Below, one piece after another: positions 1 to 10,501 of a DNA stretch of 64,000 nucleotides. Source of the stretch: Colocasia esculenta (Eukaryota; Streptophyta; Magnoliopsida; Alismatales; Araceae); NCBI GenBank assembly GCA_014218235.1, contig CM024763.1:86166244-86230243 (forward strand), given 5' to 3'. The notes beneath the pieces are model-generated. The model did not search any database and was not told the DNA's origin. It was given only the letters and a program-made list of their open reading frames with translations. Position numbers and translations under genes: made by a program. Each line of letters opens with the position of its first letter. The first letter of the stretch is position 1.

Positions 1-90
1 TCACCACTTAACTATTATCAAAATAATTAGTGTAGGCCGATAATTTGAGATTGTTAGTCACGTTTGTAACGACGCATTCGTGGGCTATCA
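1..90 (+). repeat. 3' end of the 5' LTR of the Athila-type element
   Basis: The sequence ends in GGGCTATCA five bases before the primer site, as expected for an LTR ending in CA. The rest of this LTR lies left of the window. This end is not found in the truncated 3' LTR, so the two copies cannot be compared here. Confidence 0.6.
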
Positions 91-95
91 ATTTT

Positions 96-113
96 TGGCG
101 CCGTTGCCGGGGA
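96..113 (+). promoter_or_regulatory. Primer binding site, tRNA-Asp
   Basis: TGGCGCCGTTGCCGGGGA is the exact complement of the 3' end of plant tRNA-Asp(GTC) including CCA. It is where minus-strand DNA synthesis would be primed on the element RNA. It fixes the element as plus-strand and its 5' LTR as ending just upstream. Confidence 0.88.
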
Positions 114-1286
114 AGATTTTTAGTTTTGATAATTTTGGTATTTTTTTGTATATATTCAGGCTAACATTTTCTTTCTTTTGTAGGTATCAAATAACAAGTG
201 AAAAATCCTGAAAATTGTAAAATTGAAGAATCTGTCAGAAATCTGTCACTAAAAGGGAGATCTGTAAGTAAAAAGGGCTGTTTTGGAAAACAAATCCGAA
301 AATTGCACAAAAAAAAATCAGAAAAAATGGTAAGTGAGGTGAGTTCCCTTCTCTTTCCCACTCTTTCCATTTGTTTTCATTCAAAAGAACGAGGGATTGC
401 GTTGGAGGTAAGTACCATTAAACCCTCTTGATTTAGTTTCCTTTCTTAATTAGTTACCATGTTTAGATAATAAAAAAAAATTTAAAAAAAAATCAATCAC
501 TTGAATCCAATAAAAGATGTCATGTCAAGATTAGAAACCTTCCATCTTTAGGACATGCATCATTTAGATTTCATCTTTAGGTAATTTCTCTTTTTGAAAA
601 GTTTCCTTTCTTGTCGAAGATTGCGGGAGGCAAGGTGAGAATCTGCTTTTTTTAGAAAGCATGAATGCATTGCCATGCTTGCATAGAACCCTTGCTTGAT
701 TTTGTGGTGTGCACATCATTTCTAAATAATTTAAGGGCAGTTCCTTAACAAGATATAGGTGGGGAGTTGATCACCCTTCCTTAGCCCACAAACCATAACT
801 TCCTGATCTTTTGCATTCCCAAGCCCAATAAAAGAAAGTAGAAACTTGACCTAGGGTTCGCTTTGAGACTTAGGCCCACTTGGCCCACTATCAAGTTTGG
901 AGACTGGTGTCTAAGGCTAGAGGTTTATTGGCAAACGCCTAAGTGGACAAGTGTTACTAATTAGGTCCCTGTGAGAGCAGGGGGAACCTCCCACTTTCCA
1001 CCTCTTACCTGGCAGTTAACGAGCTTGAGAGTGGATTTGAGTTAGGCCTCAGTTGATTAGTGAGAAATCAAATGTTTATGTCTTAGGAAACCATAGGTGT
1101 CATAGGATTAATTGTTTGCTAACTTATTTGAAAATACAAAAAAATCAAATATTTCAAAACAACAAAAAAAAAAATTAAAAAACAAAAAAAAAAAAAAAAA
1201 CAAAAAAAAAGAGGATTTATGTGGGTTGACAATCATGGTTATGAAATGGGCGCATCATTGGACAAATTGGATCAGCCCATTATGGT

Positions 1287-2146
1287 ATGCACTCTCAACC
1301 TCACCCACTTTATCCATCAACCTCTACTTACCAGTCCAATGGCTCCAAATGGACTCAAGCCCATCTGATTCATGGTCACCCAATTAAAGATCACATGTAT
1401 GATTCAGGGTGGAGGAACTATGTTGACCCATTTTACACCTCATCACCTCCCTCAACCCAAGAACAAATCCAAAACTTTCAAGTATTGCCCACACCCACTC
1501 CTTACTCAAAAGTTGATCAAGGTATCTCTCCTGAGAAATTGACTTTACTCTATCAAGATCCTAAGGAGAAATTCAAGGACCCTTTCTAGGTGCCGAAATC
1601 ATATCATGGTTCGATCAAAAATTTTTGGCATTGATCTGCCGGTGTGCTTAACAAATGCTCCTGAAGGCACACCCTTCCAACCACTTGGAGAATTAATGCC
1701 ACATTTAACACTTAGAGATCAACCTATTCTGGCCCAAAGTCCACCTATCCACAACTTTCAACATTGGGCCCAATGCCAAATTTATATTCATGACAAAAGT
1801 CATCATGAGGGACATGCAGATCCACATTCCACTCACACATCTCCCTCGCAATTAGGCCTCTTCGATGATCAATTTGGGCAATTTATGCAAAAATTTCATG
1901 ATAACCAACAAATCTTTGAGCAAACATTCACCCACAACAACAAGAATTGGAGCAATCCTTTGTCAAACTGACCTCCTGATTACTCAACTGATGGAAATCA
2001 GAAGGAGGCAAGATAGTCAGTCACCATGCCAACCCATTGACAATCATGCACATCATTATCTTGATTGTGACCAACAATTTGACTCTCAAATTCCATCCAC
2101 AACTTCTCAGTCCAACATGATTGGGACACGCCCACTTGGAAAATGA
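1287..2146 (+). pseudogene. Degenerate internal ORFs of the Athila-type element
   Basis: Overlapping ORFs of 93-121 codons, rich in His, Pro, Gln and Ser, lie in shifting frames. They contain no zinc knuckle, protease or RT motif. They could be remains of a gag-like or accessory ORF or chance reading frames in low-complexity sequence. The surrounding 450-1280 and 2150-2930 hold no gene I can identify, and an A-rich tract occurs at 1136-1210. Confidence 0.25.
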
Positions 2147-2930
2147 GAGATAATATTAATGAGTCAAATCAAGAGAAGATGGGTGCCACTAAAATCAATC
2201 TATTGTCTTGGACCAACTTGAAACTGACCATCAGAAGACTCCATCCATAATGTCATATTTGAGAAAGCTCTAATGAGTTAGTTGAACTCAATTGGGGGAG
2301 AGGAAAAAGAATGTCATCAATGTTGGGCCAAGTTTGATGTGACTCAAGTGGGTGGGTAAGAGATGAATTAACAATTCTGCCTAAAGTCCACATTGACTGG
2401 GTCTCTCTTGATGTTGAGAAAGATAGAGAATTCCTACCTCTCCTTGAACTTGACAAACCAATGTTCATGGACATGCTACCACTAGCTGATTGGTCAACTG
2501 CACTTGAACTTTTAAGCATCCTTGTGTTGAAAGTCATATCTATTTCATTCCTAATCATGCTACTAATTTTGACTCAAGTCAGCCTGTGGAGTTTAAACAA
2601 TCCTCTGACATTCAACTCAATCTGACCTAAACATCATGAAAGAGGATCTGAAAATAGAAGTTGTGGGTGAAAATGGAGAAAATAATAAAGTCCAAATTGA
2701 AGTGCTCAACACATATAAAGATCTTAAGTGTACAAATGATATTTCTCAATTGAAGATATAATTATGAATGCCTCAATTTCTCTATCATTTACTAATCTGC
2801 AGGGTACATTTGGACCACTTGACCCACCATGGTCGATGATGCCTTACAAAGCAAGAATTTGGCGTCAATTGATTGGGGGTGTTACGTGAGCTTGTTCCAT
2901 CCATGTGTCTGGCTGAAGACATTAAACTTA

Positions 2931-3160
2931 GCGCTTGTTGGGAGGCAACCCAATATTTTTAGGAAAATTGATTTCTCTTGATTTAGTTTTATTTTGTGTC
3001 TTAGGTGTTTGCTGGCCATTATCCTTTGATGAAGCTAGTGTGCAACCCCCGCATGTGATCATCAGGTTGCATCTCTCCTTTCTTAACTTACATTGGCTTT
3101 ATTCTATTTTCATTATTTTTATGCCATTGAGGACAATGTCATTTAAGTTGGGGGGAGAGA
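2931..3160 (+). other. Conserved Athila-type 3' block with internal purine tract
   Basis: GCGCTTGTTGGGAGGCAACC (2931-2950) is a block I recognise as common in the 3' part of plant Athila-type elements. About 200 bp later AAGTTGGGGGGAGAGA (3145-3160) resembles the final polypurine tract at about 3996-4008. It may be an extra plus-strand priming site or a remnant of an earlier 3' end. From 3200 to 3990 there is only A-rich non-coding sequence. Confidence 0.5.
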
Positions 3161-4008
3161 CAAATTGTATTTCAAATTTTTGTCCCTAACATTGTGCTTC
3201 ATGCTTCATATTTCATGCAAGAAATTTTTATTTTCCAACTTGACTCATAGTATGTTCTTGTGAAGGTGGTGAGTTGAAGGGGTAAGTTAACTAGTTATGT
3301 TTTTAGCATCTTCCTCAGAATACATTTGAAATTTCATCAACACAGTAAAGTATTATTTTGAGCTATTCAAATGGATGATGAGAGTTTTATCGAACATTCA
3401 GGTTGATTGATTGATATTCTACATTCCTATTGATGACCAATCGTGGGGAAAAAGCTACCTGCCTACAAATAAATGTGAAAATGTGTGGAGTAGTGAAAAA
3501 AAAAAAAAAAGAAAAGAAAAAAAAAAAAGAAACTGGAAAATGCCCCGATCTTAGTAACCGGGCCTGTGGCTCCTAAGGTAAGAGTTGAGGCTCGCGTCAA
3601 ACGGTGAAGGGAAGTGCCGCACCATGTAAATGAAAAGAAATAAAAAAAAAGAGCATGAAAAAAAAAAAATTAGGCAGAGTGAAAGCTACCTGTAATTCGA
3701 GGATCGAATTTAAGGAGTGTAGAGTTGATACCATCCTTGAGTGATAAGTAAAAAGCCCATGCATCCTCTTATTAATGCTCAAATATTATACAAAAAAGTC
3801 ATGAAATTTGTGTGTATCTTGAGGAACTGTCTAATGACATAAACTGATATATTTGCCTTGGACACTCTCGACTGGAACTTGAAATACTTATGATCAAGCA
3901 CTCTCATTCTTACTATCTTGCCATGAAATATGATGTTTGAACTCTTGTTTGTCCCAATTATTTACTTATGTGCATTGCTAAGGGACTAGCAATGAGTAAG
4001 TTGGGGGG

Positions 4009-4430
4009 TGTGATAATTGCATAATTGTTATGAATAATCGTGGCCATTTGATTGACAAATAATTGATAATTTCATAAGTTCTGTTATCATTTCATTACAA
4101 GTGCGGAAATTGATCAAATCTCTGTTGTGTTGTGATTGCAGGATTAATGGGCCAAGAAATGAAGTGTCAAATGGGCCAATAAATTTGATTGGATCAAGAG
4201 AGAATAATGAGATATTCTATATATTTTAAATATTCCCTCTCTATCTTTCTTTTCAAAAACACTTTCTCATTTTAAAATCCCTCTCCTATTTTCTAAAAAA
4301 CTCTCTTTCCTTCTTCTCTCCCCTTCCTCTCTTTCTCTACTATTTTATAAAACCTCCCCCTCTCTCTCTCACAACTTTCTCTCCCTCTTTCTCTCCCTCT
4401 CTCCTCCGATCCCTTCCCCCTTCTCTTCTC
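4009..4430 (+). repeat. Truncated 3' LTR of the Athila-type element
   Basis: The LTR starts TGTGATAATTGC directly after a purine tract (AGTTGGGGGG). It continues through a pyrimidine-rich stretch (about 4220-4430) and then passes without a visible LTR end into minus-strand LTR sequence of another family. The exact junction is uncertain by tens of bases. Confidence 0.6.
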
Positions 4431-7383
4431 TACAACTAGTAGCAGCTCCACAAAATAGTATCTAAATGACGATCCTTACTAAGCTTCTTTCTAGTGCACG
4501 ATACCTGTCAACCTGTACGTCGAAGCAAGAGTGAGTCCAAAGACTCAGCAAGCAAACCAAAGTCTTAAACTTAAACATGTCACATTCACACTAAGCCATT
4601 AACATTAAAGAGATGCACACTATCATCAAATCACAAGGGTACTCATGGTCCTTACTCTTAACTAGCAACACATATTCTATTCACATGAGCATGCTTTAGT
4701 CTATCATATTTCTATTCTAAATCATGAGCATTACATCATACACATGTACATATTTCATACACCTAACAGGTAGCATGATATGTCCACACATTCTTTTTCA
4801 TTCTATAGATATCTCTATCACTAAAACATAAAATTGAGCATAAGGGAAAAGAACGAGCTAGCATGATGACTACTTTCTTTTCACATGCACTTTTGTATCT
4901 AATTGAACAATTTACTTGCTGTTTTAACATAATAAAATCACATGCACATAGCTTCACATTTTTATAGCATGAATTGAAGGTTAAAACATGGTAAAACCAT
5001 TTAGCAACAATAAGCACTTAAGTATGAAACTTTATACTAATCGAGCATTTCAACTAGCATGGAATCCAAATATCATTCATGCATTTATCATGTACATAAT
5101 CACACTTTACTTGCTGTTCTTATATGCATTACATTCAATTACATGGATCTATAACTATTCACATATTATCCCATCCCTTCGACAAGTCTAGATGTTCATA
5201 TTTTGGTGTTGCATAAATAACATAGTTGTCTAAGTTTACTCACATACACCATTACACGACGAATTGTAATCTACATGACATGATACTAAACATGGCATTT
5301 CAATTGAGATATTAACATATGGAAAACATAAACGTAGCATGCTAATAAACTAGTTCTCACATGCAAGCACACTCTCATTTGCATTAACTCTTCCTCACAT
5401 CTCCTTTCACATAATTATCATATCATCTACTCTTGTTTTCGCTTATCACATATCATATCATTTTCACTCACCATGTGCCTCATTCACATATCATTTCACA
5501 CTTTATTCATATTTCATTGCTTAAACAAATTGCCATGACACATAGTCCTAACTACCAGTAGAGGACACTAACAAATATCTCATTCTCATAACTCACCGCA
5601 TCTCATAACGCATAACACATAACACAACTCATAATCACATACCCACCACCTAGGCAATACAGTGGTGAATCTTGGTAACTGCACAGACCGGGAGAAGCCC
5701 TCTCCACCCTATCCAGTGGTACTTGTCCACCTCCGGGATTTCCCTAATGCCTTTAGGACGAACTTTTCACACATAGAGCTTTCCATAGGGACTTTTCCAT
5801 GTACAGCTCTCGAGGCCCCTAGGGTAGCAGTGTCATTCGGCCTAATTATTACACATTACATTCACTTTATCGCATTTTCACACATTATTCACATGTTTTA
5901 CTTATTCTGTTGAATCATTTTATATGTTACATCCATAAATTCCACATGTCTCAGTTAACCCTAACATGGTACTACTGTTAACAGAAATCAAACATTCAGT
6001 ACCTCACACTAATCAGGTTGAAACATACATAATCAACCATGTTCATATTAGCATGCGTTGAACACTCGTTTTCACATGGAAATTTCAATGAGCACTCTAC
6101 AGTTATCCAAATAACATGAGAATTTAACCACAGACTAATTTCAGGTTTATGATCACACATGCAAATTTTCATATTTTTCTGAATCATATTACATTTACAG
6201 AAATTAAAACATTCAATCTCATGCCATTTATAATTCAATTTATCATGGAACATAACATGAATATTCGATTTGACCATTCACAGGTGTATACCTATCATTC
6301 ATAATGTCATAGAAATTTTCCCCGAAATTTTTGCACAACATGCAAATTTTTCGGAGTTTTAAACCAATCTAGGCATGCTCTCTATTTTCTAATACAAAAA
6401 TTATAGCCAGTTTCATATTCATGGGAAAATTCCCAAATTTTCGGGACATGGACTGACATGCATTTACCTCATCTGGAAATTTTATGGAAGTCTAATTACA
6501 CATGGATCATGCAAACAGTAAGCTACCATACCCATGGTCTTCATTTCACATGCATTTCACATAATTCTAACAATTTAGATAAGTCACAGAAAAGCATAAA
6601 AATCTCTGAAACACATTCCATTAACCATATTACATATCATATAGTGTTTACAATATATATCCTCATGCGAAACACATTAGAAATTTATCATATAGGAGGA
6701 GAGAACAGCTCACTATTCTGTCCTGAGGAACTTAACGACATAGTCTGGCCGTTTAAAGGAGATTAACGGCAATATCGTTGGCCGCTAATCGAAGAACTTG
6801 GTGGCAAGTGATCTTGCCGTCGAGTTCCTGTCTGTGCAAAAACACAGACCGAGCTCCAAATACAAGAAGAATGGGGGAATCCAGGACACGATAAAAACCC
6901 ACAAAATTTACTAGGACTTAGGGGACATGCACAAGCTCAAGATCTAGGGTTTACTTGCCTCTTGTAAAATCTCCAAAGGGGTGAAAATGGGTGATGAAGC
7001 TCTCCTTGGGTAGTCCCAAGAAGCCTCCAAAACTCCTTCACTCCGTCTTTTGTGGTGTTGTAGCTTCCAGTCCGAGGTTGGGGAAGCCTCCTCCTATGTC
7101 CAAGCTAGCTTCTAGTCGCTGTAGATCACCGAATGAAGCTCAAAATCGCCGGATCTGAGCTCCCAAAGCTCAGGTTTTCTCACAGGCTTAAGGTTTCTCT
7201 CCTTCTTGTCAAGAGCCAAGGGAGGGTTTTGGGGTTGCAAAAGGGTTTGTTTATAGGAGGGAGACCTCTCAACCCACGCAGGGGTTGATGTGAAGGCTTG
7301 AGAGTCGTTGGGGACGTCTCCCCAATGGGTGAGGTAGCTTGCCCCTGAAATTTCGGGGTCTGCTGCGCATGCATGTCAGAGAA

Positions 7384-7478
7384 GTAGACGTCCATATCTC
7401 CGGACGTTCATTTAATAATTGGCGTCCATCGAGATTGATGCCGACTCCTCATGGACGTCCGTCCATGTTGACGCCAAT
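7384..7478 (-). promoter_or_regulatory. Three inverted-arm dyads with 8-nt spacers
   Basis: Three 28-bp units start at 7384, 7418 and 7451. Each has a left arm ending CGTCC, exactly 8 nt, then a right arm of the GGACG type (GGACGTT, TGATGCC, TGACGCC). Unit starts are 33-34 bp apart. The cluster lies 130-230 bp upstream of the TATA-like box near 7250 on the minus strand. Function is inferred only from position and geometry. Confidence 0.7.
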
Positions 7479-8003
7479 TGGCCCTTCGGCCAGGACTTGA
7501 AGACATGCAGAAATCATGTTCAACTTATACATATATACATACAATGTATGTAACATAGTTTACACACTATCGCACCATGCATTCAAACCATATTTACCAT
7601 ATAATTATACACATGCATACATAAGCACAACTAACTAATACGTACGTAGATATCTACCTACGCGTACATGATGTTTTACATAAGCATGACTCAACAAGAG
7701 GCAAAATAAAGTGACAAGAATTTTGAGGGTTTCAAAACCATTAGGAGGCAATATGAATTAAGTTAGCTAGGAATAATCTATTCAACAAAATAGGTCTTGC
7801 ATGCACACACTTGATTTGACATATATATAGCATACACACACGGATGTAACATACTTATGTACATTATGCATGAAATAGATAGATACAACACGCGCACCGG
7901 TAATTAGATTAACTTGCACAACATTACTTAAGTACTATATGCATGGAATTCTTAATATACACAATATGCACAATTTAGCTAATTGCTCATTTCCACATGA
8001 ATT

Positions 8004-8006
<3 letters not shown>

Positions 8007-8076
<70 letters not shown>
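8007..8076. repeat. (AT)n microsatellite
   Basis: About 70 bp of uninterrupted AT repeats within the LTR. ORFs spanning it (Ile-Tyr repeats) are not coding. Confidence 0.95.
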
Positions 8077-8079
<3 letters not shown>

Positions 8080-8202
8080 CATGCATATGCTCAAGAGAAA
8101 TATAAAATTTATAGTAGGCACAATGAATTACACATGCTATGCACACAACAAGTGAATATCTTCTCATCATATAAAAGAATAAAAAAAATTCGGGGTATCA
8201 CA

Positions 8203-9476
8203 CCACTATTCACGTATCTTAATATATAAGCATGCTTAATATAAATCATAAGCACACAAACAACATACATAATCTTATCAGATTAACTGCCTTAAACCAT
8301 ATTGAACAACAACCACAAGGCTTGGGCTAAGTTCACACTAGAACCTCACCACCCAGCCACCACAACTCAGCCACGGAACCTGAAATGCGTCCAACACAGG
8401 CGCCGCACTTAGAATCACGTCGACTCCCGACGCGACTCCAGCTTAACGCGATAGGGCACACTGGCGCAACAAGGTCGCGTCGGCTCGACTCGACGCCTTT
8501 AAACCAGGCGGTCAACATTGACCGTCAACGGTTAAACCGCATCTGCCACATATGACGCTATTAACAAAACAATAAACAATGCTCTAAATAGCGTCCGACC
8601 ATGTCGTCGCGTTTTAACCATAACGCGATAGACCACATGGTCGCGACCAAACAACCGACTTAATAGAAACGTCGAAAAGCAGAACGCGTCGACGCGGTGC
8701 AACATGTTCAACCGAATCACGGCGGGTACACCTGACACAATTCCAGCTCGTCTGTGAGCCCAACTCACAGGCCGAACCCACACTCCCACACAAGAGAAAC
8801 ATCACACTCATCAAACCATAAACATCCAACGAAAGCTGTAAACAGGAGATATGCTATTCATCAAACCACCCACACATGCATATCCCTCAAAACCCAAACC
8901 ATCATGCTTTAAAACTGGAACCATGGTAGGAAGTCTCCCTACAGGAAGAAGATGCTGAAGAATGCCCCAAAGCCTCCTCGCCGACGGCACGCCCACGCTC
9001 CGAGCATCGTCCTTGCGTGGTTCTCGCATCGCACGAGCCATCCGATGTCAAAAGCCGCCATAAATCACCGGAGAAGCCCACAGCAGTCCCCCCCTTCATC
9101 AGACAGAGCAGCTTCTGCTCTGTCTGGGTAAAATGATACCCTTAAAACACTTCTCAAAATCGCGTCCAGGGCAGACATTGCGTTTAAACTCTTTAAACGC
9201 GTCCACCCAAGCCAACACCACATGAAATCCAAGCGACATGCGTCACAAAGGTGGTTCGCTGAATCACGTCAGGCAAGACGGATGCATTCAAATCGCGTCG
9301 CCTGGCTCCGCCGCATTTCAAAATAGTGAACCAGCAGTGCAAATGGGTTGGCATATCCGGCCCACGCTGCTCACCCTATGCACAGAAACCACACAAATAG
9401 CCCATTGACCATCTCTTAGTCAAGAGCACCACACATAGACCTGATAAACCCGGATCCGAACTGCCGTACTGTTACA
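8203..9476 (-). repeat. LTR fragment X inserted in element B pol
   Basis: The right edge reads TGTAACAGTACGG on the minus strand and abuts the RT reading frame of element B at 9476/9477, so it is the 5' end of an inserted LTR. The left side is cut by the 4431-8202 LTR. The sequence is rich in CGCGTC/GACGCG and carries at least nine inverted-arm dyads with 8-nt spacers, in groups at 8383-8648 and 9158-9318. Examples start at 8383, 8473, 8587, 8621, 9158, 9236, 9262 and 9291. No coding sequence was recognised. Confidence 0.6.
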
Positions 9477-10501
9477 ATATGTCCTAAGAACATCACTTGC
9501 TTCAACCAAAACTCACATTTACTGAACTTCGCATACAATTTATGATCTCATAACAGTTGCAAAGTAATCCGTAAATGTGCTTCATGATCTTCTATGCTCT
9601 TGGAATAAATCAATATATCATCAATAAATACAACCACGAACTGATCCAAATAAGATCTGAACACATCATTCATCCAACACATAAATGCAACTGGTGCATT
9701 TGTCAATTCGAACGACATCACTACAAATTCATAGTGCCCATATCGCGTTCGAAAGCCGTTTTATGAATATCCTGTTCTTGAATTCTGAGTTGATGATACC
9801 CAGATCTTAAATCAATCTTGGAGAAACACTGAGCTCCAGACAATTGATCAAATAAATCGTCGATTCTCGGAAGTGGATATTTGTTCTTAATAGTCAACTG
9901 ATTCAATTGTCGATAATCTATGCATAACTGCATAGACCCATCCTTATTTTTAACAAACAATACTGGAGTACCCCAAGGTGAGGTACTGGCTCTAATGAAT
10001 CCCTTCTCTATCAATTCCAGTAATTGCCCTTTTAGTTCTTTCAATTCTTCCATTGACATTCTGTAGGGTGTTCTTGAAATTGGTGTAGCTCCTGGTACTA
10101 ACTCAATCGAAAAATTCACCTCTCTACTAGGTGGCAAACCAGGTAATTCTTCGGGGAAAACATCAATAAATTCCCTTACTACCGAAATACCTTCCAATCC
10201 AGTAATGTTTTGATTGATCAGAGTTACAGAAGCCAAATACCCCTGACAACCTTTTTGTACCAATTTACATGCTTTGACTGCTGAAATTATAGGTATTTTT
10301 CTTGTACGAGGTTTGTCAAAAGTCATGGAATAAACTTCCTTTCCTAGAAAGGTTACTTGTCTTAATTGGAAATCTAAGTTTGCATGATGTTTAGATAGCC
10401 AATCAACCCCAAGGATTACATCATAATCCCACATTTCAAGGCATATCAAATCACCGAGTAAGTTATGTCCTTTGACTAAGATTTGGCTAGCAGGGTAATA
10501 T
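9477..10501 (-). pseudogene. Element B pol fragment: protease end and reverse transcriptase
   Basis: The minus-strand frame carries the segment after the protease (YDVILGVDWL) and then RT motifs in order: PYRMSMEELKELKGQL, the SPWGTPVLFVKNKDGS region, the CIDYRQLN region and the FSKIDLRSGYHQLR region. A frameshift near 9745 interrupts it. The rest of the RT is readable in another frame to about 9480, including the catalytic FIDD at about 9615-9630. It ends in FLGH at the junction with LTR X. The product would have been chromovirus-type reverse transcriptase; this copy cannot make it. Confidence 0.85.

Larger units (their letters stand above)
1..4430 (+). mobile_element. Non-autonomous Athila-type Ty3/gypsy element, 5' part outside window
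   Basis: The element shows the end of a 5' LTR (to about 90), a primer site matching tRNA-Asp (96-113), about 3.9 kb of internal sequence with no recognisable gag, protease, RT or integrase, a polypurine tract (about 3999-4008) and the start of a 3' LTR (about 4009). A tRNA-Asp primer is typical of Athila-type elements. The 3' LTR breaks off near 4430, because the LTR end seen at 81-90 does not recur. Replication would have needed proteins from a related complete element; that is inference from the missing pol. Confidence 0.72.
4431..8202 (-). repeat. Chromovirus-type LTR, A-family relative, minus strand
   Basis: Read on the minus strand, the right end TGTGATACCCCG is a typical gypsy LTR start. 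The block around 5650-5830 is the reverse complement of a block in the LTRs of element A (12200-12420) and of the solo LTR (35460-35640). The left side near 4500-4560 matches the A LTR segment around 12900-12960. No primer site or coding sequence adjoins it, so it looks like a solo or truncated LTR. Its 3' terminus is missing at about 4431. A TATA-like TATAAAC on the minus strand is near 7250. Confidence 0.65.

Noticed and set aside
96..113. tRNA genes at the primer sites
   Set aside because: Only the 12-18 nt complementary to tRNA 3' ends are present; no tRNA body follows.
7939..8229. ORFs across the (AT)n tract
   Set aside because: Ile-Tyr repeats from a microsatellite.
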